DNA of 64,000 bases. Origin: Geodermatophilus normandii. Lineage in GTDB: Bacteria > Actinomycetota > Actinomycetes > Mycobacteriales > Geodermatophilaceae. This document shows positions 33,809-41,063 of this stretch, piece after piece. Each line of letters starts with the position of its first letter. Positions within the stretch are counted from its first letter, which is position 1. The notes under the pieces are model-generated. The model was not told the DNA's origin. It made no database searches and saw nothing but the letters and a program-made list of their open reading frames with translations. The stretch is taken from assembly GCF_003182485.1 (NCBI RefSeq), contig NZ_QGTX01000001.1:744001-808000 (forward strand). Direction: 5' to 3'. The translations under genes were made by a program, and so were the position numbers.

Positions 33809-35322
33809 GCGGCGCGCTCCTCGTCGCCGGGACGACGTCGGACGCCGGCAAGTCGGTGGTGACCGCGGGCATCTGCCGGTGGCTGGCGCGCCAGGGCGTG
33901 CGGGTGGCGCCGTTCAAGGCGCAGAACATGAGCAACAACTCGGTGGTGACCGCCGACGGCGCCGAGATCGGCCGGGCGCAGGTCATGCAGGCCGCCGCCG
34001 CCCGGGTCGAGCCCGAGGCCGCGATGAACCCGGTGCTGCTCAAGCCCGGCGGCGAGGACGCCAGCCAGGTCGTGGTGCTCGGCCGGCCGGTCGCCGACGT
34101 CACGGCGCTGTCCTACCGGCCGATGAAGGCGGCGCTGCTGGAGCAGGCGCTGGCGTGCCTGGCCGACCTGCGCAACCGCTTCGACGTCGTCGTCTGCGAG
34201 GGGGCGGGCTCCCCCACCGAGATCAACCTGCGCGCCGACGACATCGCCAACATGGGGCTGGCCACCGCCGCGGGGCTGCCGGTGGTCGTCGTCGGCGACA
34301 TCGACCGCGGCGGTGTGTTCCCCGCCCTCTACGGCACCGTCGCGCTCATGCCGCCGGCCGACCAGCGGCTGGTCGCCGGGTTCCTGGTGAACAAGTTCCG
34401 GGGCGACGTGCGGCTGCTGCGGCCCGGCCTCGAGCAGCTCACCGCGCTGACCGGCCGGCCGACGCTGGGCGTGCTGCCCTGGCTGCCCGGCGCCGCGCTC
34501 GACGTCGAGGACTCCCTCGGCATCCCCACCGGCGTCTCCTCCGCGGGCCCACCGCACGGCGAGGAGGTGCTGCGGGTGGCCGTCGCGCGGCTGCCCCGGC
34601 TGTCGAACTCCACCGACGTCGACGCGCTGGCCACCGAGCCCGGCGTCCTCGTCCGGTTCGTCACCCGCCCCGAGGAGGCCGCCGACGCCGACCTCCTGGT
34701 GCTGCCCGGCACCCGGGCGACGGTGGCCGACCTGGCCTGGCTGCGCTCGACCGGGCTGGCCGGGACGGTGGCCCGCCGCGCCGCCGAGGGCCGCCCGGTG
34801 CTCGGCATCTGCGGCGGGCACCAGATGCTCGCGCGCACCGTCACCGACGACGTCGAGTCGCGGGCGGGGACGGTCGAGGGGCTCGGGCTGCTGCCCGCCG
34901 ACGTCCGGTTCGCGCGGGAGAAGACGCTCGGCCGCCCGTCGGGCACCGCGCTCGGGCACCCGGTGCACGGCTACGAGATCCACCACGGCGTCGTCACCTA
35001 CGACCGTGACTCGAGCCCGCCCACCCAGCCGTTCCTCGACGGCGGCCGGGCCGGGTCGGTGTGGGGCACCACGTGGCACGGGGCGCTGGAGAACGACGGC
35101 TTCCGCCGCGCGTTCCTCGCCGAGGTCGCCCGCGCCGCCGGCCGGCGGTTCACCCCGGCGCCGGACACCTCCTTCGCCGCGGTCCGCGAGCAGCGCCTCG
35201 ACGCCCTCGGCGACCTGGTGGCCGAGCACGCCGACACCGACGCGCTCTGGCGGCTGCTCGAGGGGGGGCCGCCGGCGGACCTGCCGCTGCTGCCGCCGGG
35301 GGACGCGCTCACCCCGCGCTGA
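33805..35322 (+). CDS. cobQ: Cobyric acid synthase CobQ
   Basis: CobQ amidates side chains b, d, e and g of adenosylcobyrinic acid a,c-diamide with glutamine and ATP. The 505-residue protein has an N-terminal dethiobiotin-synthase-like domain ([15 protein letters not shown] at 9-23, [33 protein letters not shown]) and a C-terminal class I glutaminase with GICGGHQM (Cys near 336) and the GYEIHHG segment. ATG overlaps the PlsC stop. The 3' end overlaps the convergent thioesterase by 14 bases. Confidence 0.93.
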   Translation: MSGALLVAGTTSDAGKSVVTAGICRWLARQGVRVAPFKAQNMSNNSVVTADGAEIGRAQVMQAAAARVEPEAAMNPVLLKPGGEDASQVVVLGRPVADVTALSYRPMKAALLEQALACLADLRNRFDVVVCEGAGSPTEINLRADDIANMGLATAAGLPVVVVGDIDRGGVFPALYGTVALMPPADQRLVAGFLVNKFRGDVRLLRPGLEQLTALTGRPTLGVLPWLPGAALDVEDSLGIPTGVSSAGPPHGEEVLRVAVARLPRLSNSTDVDALATEPGVLVRFVTRPEEAADADLLVLPGTRATVADLAWLRSTGLAGTVARRAAEGRPVLGICGGHQMLARTVTDDVESRAGTVEGLGLLPADVRFAREKTLGRPSGTALGHPVHGYEIHHGVVTYDRDSSPPTQPFLDGGRAGSVWGTTWHGALENDGFRRAFLAEVARAAGRRFTPAPDTSFAAVREQRLDALGDLVAEHADTDALWRLLEGGPPADLPLLPPGDALTPR

Positions 35323-35701
35323 GCGCCGCCTCCAGCCGCTCGCGGACGTCGTCGGGCCACGGCGTCGACACCCCGCCGGAGGTGCCGACGTAGGTGTTGC
35401 GGACGACGCAGCACACCCGTTCCCCCACGCGGACGGTGAACCGCACGGTCACGCTGGTGCGCCCGAGCCGCTCGGCCACGGCGTCGACGGTGACCGTGTC
35501 GCCCCAGCGGGCCGACGACGACCACTCCAGCGAGCTGGCCTTGACCACCGGATCGGTCGTGAGCTCGTCCCACGGCAGGCCGGTCGAGGCCCACCAGAGG
35601 GTCGAGGCCTCGTCCGCCCAGACGAGGTAGTGCGCGTTGAAGACGACGCCCTGCTGGTCGCACTCGACGAAGCGGACCGGGGAGCTCCACGTGACGGCCA
35701 C
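35309..35701 (-). CDS. Acyl-CoA thioesterase, hotdog fold (4HBT/YbgC type)
   Basis: A 130-residue hotdog-fold protein. The family signature is [20 protein letters not shown] near residues 9-28, with Asp in the usual catalytic place. Substrate class (short-chain or aromatic acyl-CoA) cannot be set. The GTG/ATG start region at 35701 is 35 bases from the divergent PPOX gene. Confidence 0.85.
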   Translation of the reverse strand: MAVTWSSPVRFVECDQQGVVFNAHYLVWADEASTLWWASTGLPWDELTTDPVVKASSLEWSSSARWGDTVTVDAVAERLGRTSVTVRFTVRVGERVCCVVRNTYVGTSGGVSTPWPDDVRERLEAALSAG

Positions 35702-35736
35702 AGGAGGCGACGCTAGCCCCGGCTACCGTGCTGCCC

Positions 35737-36342
35737 ATGCACCACGACGGCGCCGACCCGGTCCTCGCCTCCTACCGCCCGCCCTCGCAGCTGGTGGTGG
35801 ACAAGGAGATCGACCACCTCGACGTCCACTGCCGCGCCTTCATCGGGCTCGCGCCCTTCCTGACGCTGTCCACCGCCGACGCCGACGGCTGGCCCGAGAT
35901 CTCTCCGCGCGGCGGCGACCCGGGCTTCGTCAAGGTGCTCGACGAGCACCGGCTGGTGCTGCCCGACCGGCAGGGCAACAACCGGCTCGACAGCCTGCGC
36001 AAGGTCGCGGTCAACCCGCGGGTGGCGCTGCTGTTCTTCGTGCCCGGCGTCGAGGAGACGCTCAAGGTGTTCGGCACCGCGGAGCTGCTGGCCGCCGACG
36101 CACTCGACGTCGACCTCACCGAGTTCGGCCGGGCGCCGCGCTCGGTGCTGGTCGTGACCGTCCAGCGCGCCTACCTGCAGTGCGCCAAGGCGGTGATGCG
36201 CTCGGGCCTGTGGGACCCGGCCAGCCGCATCGACCGCGACGCCCTGCCGCCCTTCGGCACGATGATCCGTGACCACTGCCGGCTGGAGTCGCCGCTGCCC
36301 GACGACGCCACCATCCGCGCGGAGCTGGCCCTGGAGCTCTAG
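35737..36342 (+). CDS. Pyridoxamine 5'-phosphate oxidase-related flavin protein
   Basis: A 201-residue split-barrel protein of the FMN-binding PPOX superfamily. Segments such as FLTLSTADADGWPEISPRGG (residues ~45-64), LVLPDRQGNNRLDSLRKVAV and VALLFFVPGVEETLKVFGTA resemble the MSMEG_1061-type subfamily of putative FMN proteins. The C-terminal QRAYLQCAKAVMRSGLWDP is also typical. The reaction is unknown. Start placed at ATG 35737 (a further ATG-like codon at 35728 is less likely). Confidence 0.8.
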   Translation: MHHDGADPVLASYRPPSQLVVDKEIDHLDVHCRAFIGLAPFLTLSTADADGWPEISPRGGDPGFVKVLDEHRLVLPDRQGNNRLDSLRKVAVNPRVALLFFVPGVEETLKVFGTAELLAADALDVDLTEFGRAPRSVLVVTVQRAYLQCAKAVMRSGLWDPASRIDRDALPPFGTMIRDHCRLESPLPDDATIRAELALEL

Positions 36343-36374
36343 TCCTGTCGGCGGGCCCTGCCAGGCTGCGCCGC

Positions 36375-36800
36375 ATGGCGACCGACTTCCAGGTGACCGT
36401 GGACTGCGCCGAGCCGCACGTGCTCGCCGACTGGTGGGCCGAGGCGCTCGGCTGGCGGGTCGAGCCGCAGGACGAGGCGTTCATCCGGCGCACGGTCGAG
36501 GCCGGGCACGCGACCGAGGCGCAGACGACGACGCACCGCGGCCGCCTCGTGTGGGCCACCGGTGCGGCGATCACCTCACCGGACCCGGACCGGCCGCGGG
36601 TGCTCTTCCAGTCCGTGCCGGAGGCCAAGACGGTCAAGAACCGCGTGCACCTGGACCTGCGGGTGGGCGACGAGCGGCGCGAGGCCGAGGTGGCCCGGCT
36701 GACCGGCATGGGCGCCACCGAGCTGTGGCGCGCCGCCCAGGGCCCGTTCTCGTGGGTGACGATGGCCGACCCCGAGGGCAACGAGTTCTGCGTCGCCTGA
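36375..36800 (+). CDS. VOC family protein
   Basis: A 141-residue vicinal-oxygen-chelate protein: FQVTVDCAEPHVLADWWAEA at the start, KNRVHLDLRVGDERREAEVA in the middle, and MADPEGNEFCV at the end. The pattern matches actinobacterial glyoxalase-like proteins often called VOC or DUF/CDF family; no substrate assigned. ATG 36375 is 32 bases after the PPOX stop, so the pair is probably co-transcribed. Confidence 0.82.
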   Translation: MATDFQVTVDCAEPHVLADWWAEALGWRVEPQDEAFIRRTVEAGHATEAQTTTHRGRLVWATGAAITSPDPDRPRVLFQSVPEAKTVKNRVHLDLRVGDERREAEVARLTGMGATELWRAAQGPFSWVTMADPEGNEFCVA

Positions 36801-36829
36801 CGCCGGGTGGCTGCCGTGCCCCCCGGGGT

Positions 36830-37024
36830 TCAGACCGGGAGGTCGCGGGCCAGGCGGCGGGAGTCCACGGTGCGCTGCACCAGGCGGCGGGCCCGGCGGC
36901 GGCGCGGTCGGCCGCCGCTGCCGAGGTATCTCGCGTCCTCCACCAGTTGGAAGGCGGCGAGCACGCTGGCGCGCGGCTCGCGCGCCAGCGGGATCGTGGC
37001 GACGACGGGCTGGGCCGAGGTCAT
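36830..37024 (-). CDS. Small basic protein, function unknown
   Basis: A 64-residue protein that is not long enough to stand out by itself. It starts at ATG 37024, preceded by a purine-rich gaggggggc, and reads MTSAQPVVATIPLAREPR with a basic C-terminal half containing [18 protein letters not shown]. Third positions are strongly GC. I recognise no family; the arginine tail suggests nucleic-acid or membrane contact. Lies between VOC (convergent) and the PemK/MazF-type gene (divergent). Confidence 0.45.
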   Translation of the reverse strand: MTSAQPVVATIPLAREPRASVLAAFQLVEDARYLGSGGRPRRRRARRLVQRTVDSRRLARDLPV

Positions 37025-37183
37025 GGGAGCCCCCCTCTCCCGGGACGCGGTGGCTGCGCGTCCCGTGACGCAATGGTGCCCAGGAACGACTCTCCGGAAC
37101 CAGAACCGGGTCGAATAGGTACCGATGTGACGAACGGGACTGGTGTGACGGCATGTCGCCCGGCCGGTCCGTACCGTGCGCCC

Positions 37184-37720
37184 ATGGCCCGCTCGCGCCG
37201 TCTCGTCGACGCCGTCCTCTCGGTGCTGCGCGCCGCCACCGCGCCGGCCGCCCGCCGTTCCCCCGCGCGGCCCACGGCCCGGCGCACCGCGCGGCGCACC
37301 GCGCCCGCCCGGCGGGCGCCGTCCGGCACCGGCACCGATGTCGACGTCGACTACCGCCCCTGCGCGGACGGCCGACCCGACCCCGGTGAGGTGGTCTGGG
37401 CCTGGGTGCCCTACGACGAGGGCGACGGGCGCGGCAAGGACCGCCCGGTGCTCGTCATCGGGCGCCGGGGCGGGGACCTGGTCGGGCTGATGCTGACCAG
37501 CAAGGACCACGACCGCGACGCCGACGACGAGGCGCGGCACGGCCGCAGCTGGATGGACGTCGGCACCGGCGGGTGGGACCCCCGGGGCCGGCCGAGCGAG
37601 GTGCGGCTGGACCGGCTGCTGCCCCTCGACCCGGCGGGGGTGCGGCGGGAGGGCGCGGCACTGGACCGGGCGCTGTTCGAGCGGGTGGTCGAGGCCGCCC
37701 GGCGCACGCAGGGCTGGTGA
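37184..37720 (+). CDS. PemK/MazF-like toxin-fold protein
   Basis: A 178-residue protein: a basic, Ala/Arg/Pro-rich leader (about 1-52, with RRTARRTAPARR) then a PemK/MazF-like barrel: PGEVVWAWVPYDEGDGRGKD, then RPVLVIGRRGGDLVGLMLTS and SEVRLDRLLPLDPAGVRREG. No antitoxin is next to it; such orphan copies are widespread in actinobacteria and their activity is unproven. ATG 37184 gives the shortest reading that keeps the leader; the 5' leader differs from canonical MazF and might be for secretion or regulation. Confidence 0.7.
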   Translation: MARSRRLVDAVLSVLRAATAPAARRSPARPTARRTARRTAPARRAPSGTGTDVDVDYRPCADGRPDPGEVVWAWVPYDEGDGRGKDRPVLVIGRRGGDLVGLMLTSKDHDRDADDEARHGRSWMDVGTGGWDPRGRPSEVRLDRLLPLDPAGVRREGAALDRALFERVVEAARRTQGW

Positions 37721-37724
37721 GGGC

Positions 37725-38156
37725 TCAGGCGGGAGCGGCCGCGGCCAGCCGGCGCTTGGCCAGGGCGATCGGCAGCTGACCGGCGAGGGCCGGCAGCACC
37801 CAGGCGACCGGGTTCCCCGTCGCGGCGACCAGCAGGCCGGTGGTCAGCGCGATGTAGGAGCCGCCCAGCAGGTGCGGCTGCAGCGTCCGCCAGTGCGGCC
37901 AGCCGCGCCTGCGGGCCACGGCGCCGGTGCCGGCGAGGGCCGCGCTGAGCACGCCGACTCCGACCAGCCACCCGAGTCCCGGCGCGGTCAGCGCCAGCGC
38001 GCAGCCGGTGACGGCCACCGCCCCGACGGCGGCCAGGTAGGCGGTCGCCGTCGCCGTCCCCCGCCGCCCGCCCAGGCGCAGGAGCAGCCACAGCGGACCG
38101 AGCAGCAGGCCGGCCGTGCCGGCCGCGACGTGCAGGAGCAGCACCGTCTCGCGCAT
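37725..38156 (-). CDS. Small four-helix membrane protein, unknown
   Basis: A 143-residue protein with four hydrophobic stretches: LLLHVAAGTAGLLLGPLWLL, AYLAAVGAVAVTGCALALTA, VGVGVLSAALAGTGAV and ALTTGLLVAATGNPVAWVLP. A WPHWRTLQPHLLGGSYIALT loop with His residues precedes the last helix, reminiscent of DUF2306-like proteins, but I do not assign it. It ends 4 bases from the convergent PemK/MazF-like gene. Confidence 0.7.
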   Translation of the reverse strand: MRETVLLLHVAAGTAGLLLGPLWLLLRLGGRRGTATATAYLAAVGAVAVTGCALALTAPGLGWLVGVGVLSAALAGTGAVARRRGWPHWRTLQPHLLGGSYIALTTGLLVAATGNPVAWVLPALAGQLPIALAKRRLAAAAPA

Positions 38157-38225
38157 GCGTCCACGGTGGCCGTGCGGCGGGACGCCGCGGCAGTGCCGGC
38201 CGTCACCGGCCGCCGGTGACGGCTG

Positions 38226-38525
38226 TCAGTCGGCGGGGTGCTCGTCACGGTCGGGCTGCCGGACCGGCGGGCGCAGGTGGTAGACGCCGGCCGCGCCGGG
38301 CAGCGGCTGCAGGTCGTAGCGGGAGACGACCTTGGGGCCGCCGTGCAGGTGCACGTGCGTGACCGTGGGCAGCGGGGCGCCGTGCCGGGCGGCGCGGACC
38401 TCCACGCGCCCGTCGAGGGGGCCGCCGACGAACAGCAGGACGGCGTCCTGCTCGTCGCTGCCGGCCTCCACCAGCGCAGTCTCCACGTCGGACAGCTCCG
38501 TCTCCTCCCTCGGCGCACGGCTCAC
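38226..38525 (-). CDS. Conserved-looking small protein, unknown function
   Basis: A 99-residue soluble protein starting at GTG 38525. Its centre reads AVLLFVGGPLDGRVEVRAAR and HVHLHGGPKVVSRYDLQPLP, the GPLDG pattern seen in small actinobacterial proteins of unknown role; a C-terminal QPDRDEHPAD tail follows. The reading frame stays open upstream through the AbrB gene but there it is antisense. Product and role unassigned. Confidence 0.6.
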   Translation of the reverse strand: MSRAPREETELSDVETALVEAGSDEQDAVLLFVGGPLDGRVEVRAARHGAPLPTVTHVHLHGGPKVVSRYDLQPLPGAAGVYHLRPPVRQPDRDEHPAD

Positions 38526-38556
38526 CCGGACGAGGGTAGGCGTCGCGCGCTCGCGG

Positions 38557-39624
38557 TCAGGCCGGTCCGCGGCGCAGCCTGCCGGCGATGAGCGGTGCGG
38601 CGAGCAGCATGACGAACAGCCGCAGCACCTGGACGGCGAGCACGAACGTCGCGTCGGCGCCCGTGCCGGTGGCCGTGGCGAGGACCGCGTAGAGGCCGCC
38701 GGGCGTCGTCGCGAGGTAGGCGTCGAGCTCGCTGACCCCGGTGGCCGCCGACAGCACCACCCCGAGCCCCGCGCAGGCGAGGACCAGCCCGACGATGACG
38801 GCCAGCGCCGGCAGCAGGGCGCGGCCGACCGTGCGCAGGGCGGCCACGGTGAACCGCACGCCCACCTGCAGGCCGATGAGGACGAACGCGGCCGCCTCGA
38901 CCGGGCCGGGCACGGTCGCACCGCCCGACAGCCCCCCGAGGTCCACCGCGGCGGCCACCAGGAGCGGCCCGAGCAGCGCCGGCACGGGCAGCCGGACCAG
39001 CCGGGCGAGCAGCACGCCGCCCCCGGCGCAGCCGGCGGTGACCAGGAGTCCGGCCGGCCAGCCCGGGGCGGCCTCCTCCGTGACGGCGGTCCCGGCACCG
39101 GGGTCGGCCCCGTAGACCGTCGTCGCCACGACCGGCATGGCGACGACGATGAGCACCACGCGCAGGTACTGCAGGACGGCGACCATGCGGTCGTCGGCGC
39201 CGAGGTCGCGGGCCATCGCGGTGATCCCCGACGCCCCGCCCGCGATCATCGCGAACGCCCCGGTCACCGGGCTGATCCCGGGCTGGCGGCGCAGCAGCAG
39301 CCCGGCGCCGACGGTGAGCAGCAGCGTGGCCAGGGTGACGAGCACGACCGGCAGCCAGTCCTCGCCGAGCGCCGCCAGGGTCCCGGGGTCGACCAGCACC
39401 CCGATCGAGACGCCGACGACCGCCTGCGACGCGGCGACGGCGGGCCGGGGCACGCCGAGCGGCCGGCGCCCGGCCAGCCCCCGGACCAGGCCGGCGAGCA
39501 GTCCGCCGAACAGGGCGGCGGAGGGGACGCCCGCCCGGCCGAGCAGCCAGCCGGCCAGGGCGGCACCGGCGAGGACGAGGGCTGCGTCGGCGAGGAGGCG
39601 CGGATCCGGTCGGGGCCTCCTCAC
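38557..39624 (-). CDS. AbrB-domain membrane protein (putative transporter)
   Basis: A 355-residue membrane protein with roughly ten hydrophobic helices in two similar halves. The halves contain AGVPSAALFGGLLAGLV and LPVPALLGPLLVAAAVDL, matching the duplicated AbrB membrane domain once mislabelled ammonia monooxygenase/AbrB regulator. A GGASGITAMARDLGADDRMV segment closes half one and TTPGGLYAVLATATGTGADA half two. Start GTG 39624 overlaps the stop of the wHTH gene by GTGA. Substrate unknown. Confidence 0.8.
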   Translation of the reverse strand: MRRPRPDPRLLADAALVLAGAALAGWLLGRAGVPSAALFGGLLAGLVRGLAGRRPLGVPRPAVAASQAVVGVSIGVLVDPGTLAALGEDWLPVVLVTLATLLLTVGAGLLLRRQPGISPVTGAFAMIAGGASGITAMARDLGADDRMVAVLQYLRVVLIVVAMPVVATTVYGADPGAGTAVTEEAAPGWPAGLLVTAGCAGGGVLLARLVRLPVPALLGPLLVAAAVDLGGLSGGATVPGPVEAAAFVLIGLQVGVRFTVAALRTVGRALLPALAVIVGLVLACAGLGVVLSAATGVSELDAYLATTPGGLYAVLATATGTGADATFVLAVQVLRLFVMLLAAPLIAGRLRRGPA

Positions 39625-39914
39625 AGACCGGCGATGCGGCGCAGCTCGGCGACGTGGGCGTCGAACGCGCGCCGCCCGTCCTCCGTGAGCGCCAGGCTGG
39701 TCCGCTGGCGCGCGGCCACGGTCGCCTTCCTGACCTGCACGTAGCCGGCCTCCTCGAGCTGCTTGACGTGCTTGGACAGCACGGAGTCGCTGACGCCGAC
39801 CCGGTCGCGCACGGCGGCGAACTCCATCGTGTCCACGGCGGCGAGCAGTCCGCAGATCTGCAGCCGCGGCGGCGGGTGGATCACCGCGTCGAAGTGCGGC
39901 GCCACCGCGGTCAC
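39621..39914 (-). CDS. Winged-helix transcriptional regulator
   Basis: A 97-residue MarR/ArsR-like regulator. Residues ~25-75 form the winged helix: DTMEFAAVRDRVGVSDSVLS as helix-turn-helix, KHVKQLEEAGYVQVRK as recognition helix and start of wing, then RTSLALTEDGRRAFDAHVAE. GTG 39914. It is coupled at both ends by four-base overlaps to the membrane genes around it, and a perfect inverted repeat at 40832-40859 at the head of the operon is a candidate operator. Confidence 0.82.
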   Translation of the reverse strand: MTAVAPHFDAVIHPPPRLQICGLLAAVDTMEFAAVRDRVGVSDSVLSKHVKQLEEAGYVQVRKATVAARQRTSLALTEDGRRAFDAHVAELRRIAGL

Positions 39915-40369
39915 AGCCCGCTCCCGCTGCGCAGCTCGGCCACCCACCGGCGGCTCCACACCCGGCTGAGCACGCCGGCGGCGACCCCCAGGACCGCACC
40001 GGCCACCACCATGACCCAGTGCCGGCCGGCGCCCTCCGCGAGCAGGAACGCGGGCACCAGGACGACCAGGACGACCACCGCCCACAGCGCGACGAACCGC
40101 GGGGGCGCGGTGACCCAGACGCCGGTGATCCGCCGGTAGGCCGCCACCAGACCTCCCAGGCCGGCGCCGAAGAGGACCAGCGCCGGGAGCGTCACCCAGG
40201 GGGAGTCCGCGGCGTAGGACGCCAGGAAGCCGAAGAGCAGCAGGCCGAGCGCGACGTCGTACCACCACGGCTGCAGCACCCGGTCGGCCAGCGCCTCCCG
40301 GTCGGCCCGCAGCGCGGCGAGCTGCGCAGCCGCCTCCGCCGATCCGGGGTGCCGGTCGCCGGCGCTCAC
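39911..40369 (-). CDS. Four-helix membrane protein, second of a paralogous pair
   Basis: A 152-residue membrane protein. It opens with a hydrophilic AAAQLAALRADREALADRVL helix, then QPWWYDVALGLLLFGFLAS, and three more hydrophobic helices. It is clearly similar to the next upstream gene (154 residues), sharing ADRVxQPWWYDxxLGLL and the YRRxTGxWV loop. It overlaps both neighbours by GTGA-type overlaps. No family with known function recognised. Confidence 0.75.
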   Translation of the reverse strand: MSAGDRHPGSAEAAAQLAALRADREALADRVLQPWWYDVALGLLLFGFLASYAADSPWVTLPALVLFGAGLGGLVAAYRRITGVWVTAPPRFVALWAVVVLVVLVPAFLLAEGAGRHWVMVVAGAVLGVAAGVLSRVWSRRWVAELRSGSGL

Positions 40370-40830
40370 AGCCCGCCCCGCAGCTCGGCGACGTAGAGGC
40401 GGGCCCACCAGCGGCTGACCAGCACGAGGCCGGCGCCGATCACCACCCCGGCCACCACCATGGCCCCGCGCACCTGCATGAGGAACTCGGCCACCGCGCC
40501 CGCGGCGAGGACGACCGCGTAGAGCACCGCCCAGGCGCGGATCGCCCGCTGCGTCGCCCCCGGCCGCAGCCCGCTCACCCACAGGCCGGTCCTCCGCCGG
40601 TACACCTGCACCAGCCCGAGGCCGCCCAGCGCGAGGACGACGAGGGCCAGGGTGATCCAGCGGGCGTCGCGGGTCGCGTAGCTGCTGACGAACCCGGCCA
40701 CGAGCAGGCCGAGCAGCGCGTCGTACCACCAGGGCTGGACGACGCGGTCGGCCAGCGCGCTGCGCTGGTCCTGGAGGGCGGCGAGCTGCTCGGCCGCGGT
40801 GGTGCGGTCCGTGGTGCCGTGGCTTTCCAT
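40366..40830 (-). CDS. Four-helix membrane protein, first of a paralogous pair
   Basis: A 154-residue membrane protein: [20 protein letters not shown], then [20 protein letters not shown] into the first helix, three more helices, and a [15 protein letters not shown] loop. It is the lead gene of the operon 40830-38557. Its ATG is one base from a 28-base perfect inverted repeat, so the mRNA is leaderless or nearly so. It is paralogous to the next gene; function unknown. Confidence 0.75.
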   Translation of the reverse strand: MESHGTTDRTTAAEQLAALQDQRSALADRVVQPWWYDALLGLLVAGFVSSYATRDARWITLALVVLALGGLGLVQVYRRRTGLWVSGLRPGATQRAIRAWAVLYAVVLAAGAVAEFLMQVRGAMVVAGVVIGAGLVLVSRWWARLYVAELRGGL

Positions 40831-40831
40831 G

Positions 40832-40859
40832 TCGGAAAGTCTGGCCCGTCACTTTCCGA
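40832..40859. promoter_or_regulatory. Perfect inverted repeat: likely operator of the wHTH operon
   Basis: tcggaaagt at 40832-40840 and actttccga at 40851-40859 form a perfect 9-bp dyad with a 10-base spacer, directly against the ATG (40830) of the lead gene. The spacing of the half-sites suits a winged-helix dimer. The only regulator in the operon is the wHTH gene at 39621-39914, so autoregulation is the simplest reading. Confidence 0.6.
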
Positions 40860-40904
40860 TCCGTCAAGTCACCGCCCCGGCCTGTCGACCGCGCGTTCCG
40901 CGTG

Positions 40905-41020
40905 GTTGCATGGGCGCCGCCACAGCGACGGCAGTGGAGGAAGCCCGGTGCGACTCCGGCGCGGTCCCGCCACTGTGACCCGGCCACCCGGGGAGTCAGG
41001 AACTCCCGCCGTCGCCTCCT
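40905..41020 (+). promoter_or_regulatory. Cobalamin riboswitch
   Basis: Upstream of the B12 operon at 41064. The conserved core is present in order: gaagcccggtg (40940-40950), cgactccggcgcggtcccgc (40951-40970) and cactgtgac (40971-40979), then the B12-box region gagtcaggaactcccgcc (40993-41010). This order and the near-consensus B12 box are specific to cobalamin aptamers. Adenosylcobalamin should lower expression of the operon below it; with the ATG some 50 bases downstream, translational control is likely, and I did not fold the expression platform. Ends are approximate. Confidence 0.9.
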
Positions 41021-41063
41021 GCCACCTCCGGGCGTGGACACCCGGGGAGAGGATCCCTGCCGC

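Noticed and set aside
40366-40859. Toxin-antitoxin system
   Set aside because: The winged-helix gene is partnered with membrane proteins that lack toxin folds, and the AbrB-domain protein is a large membrane transporter.
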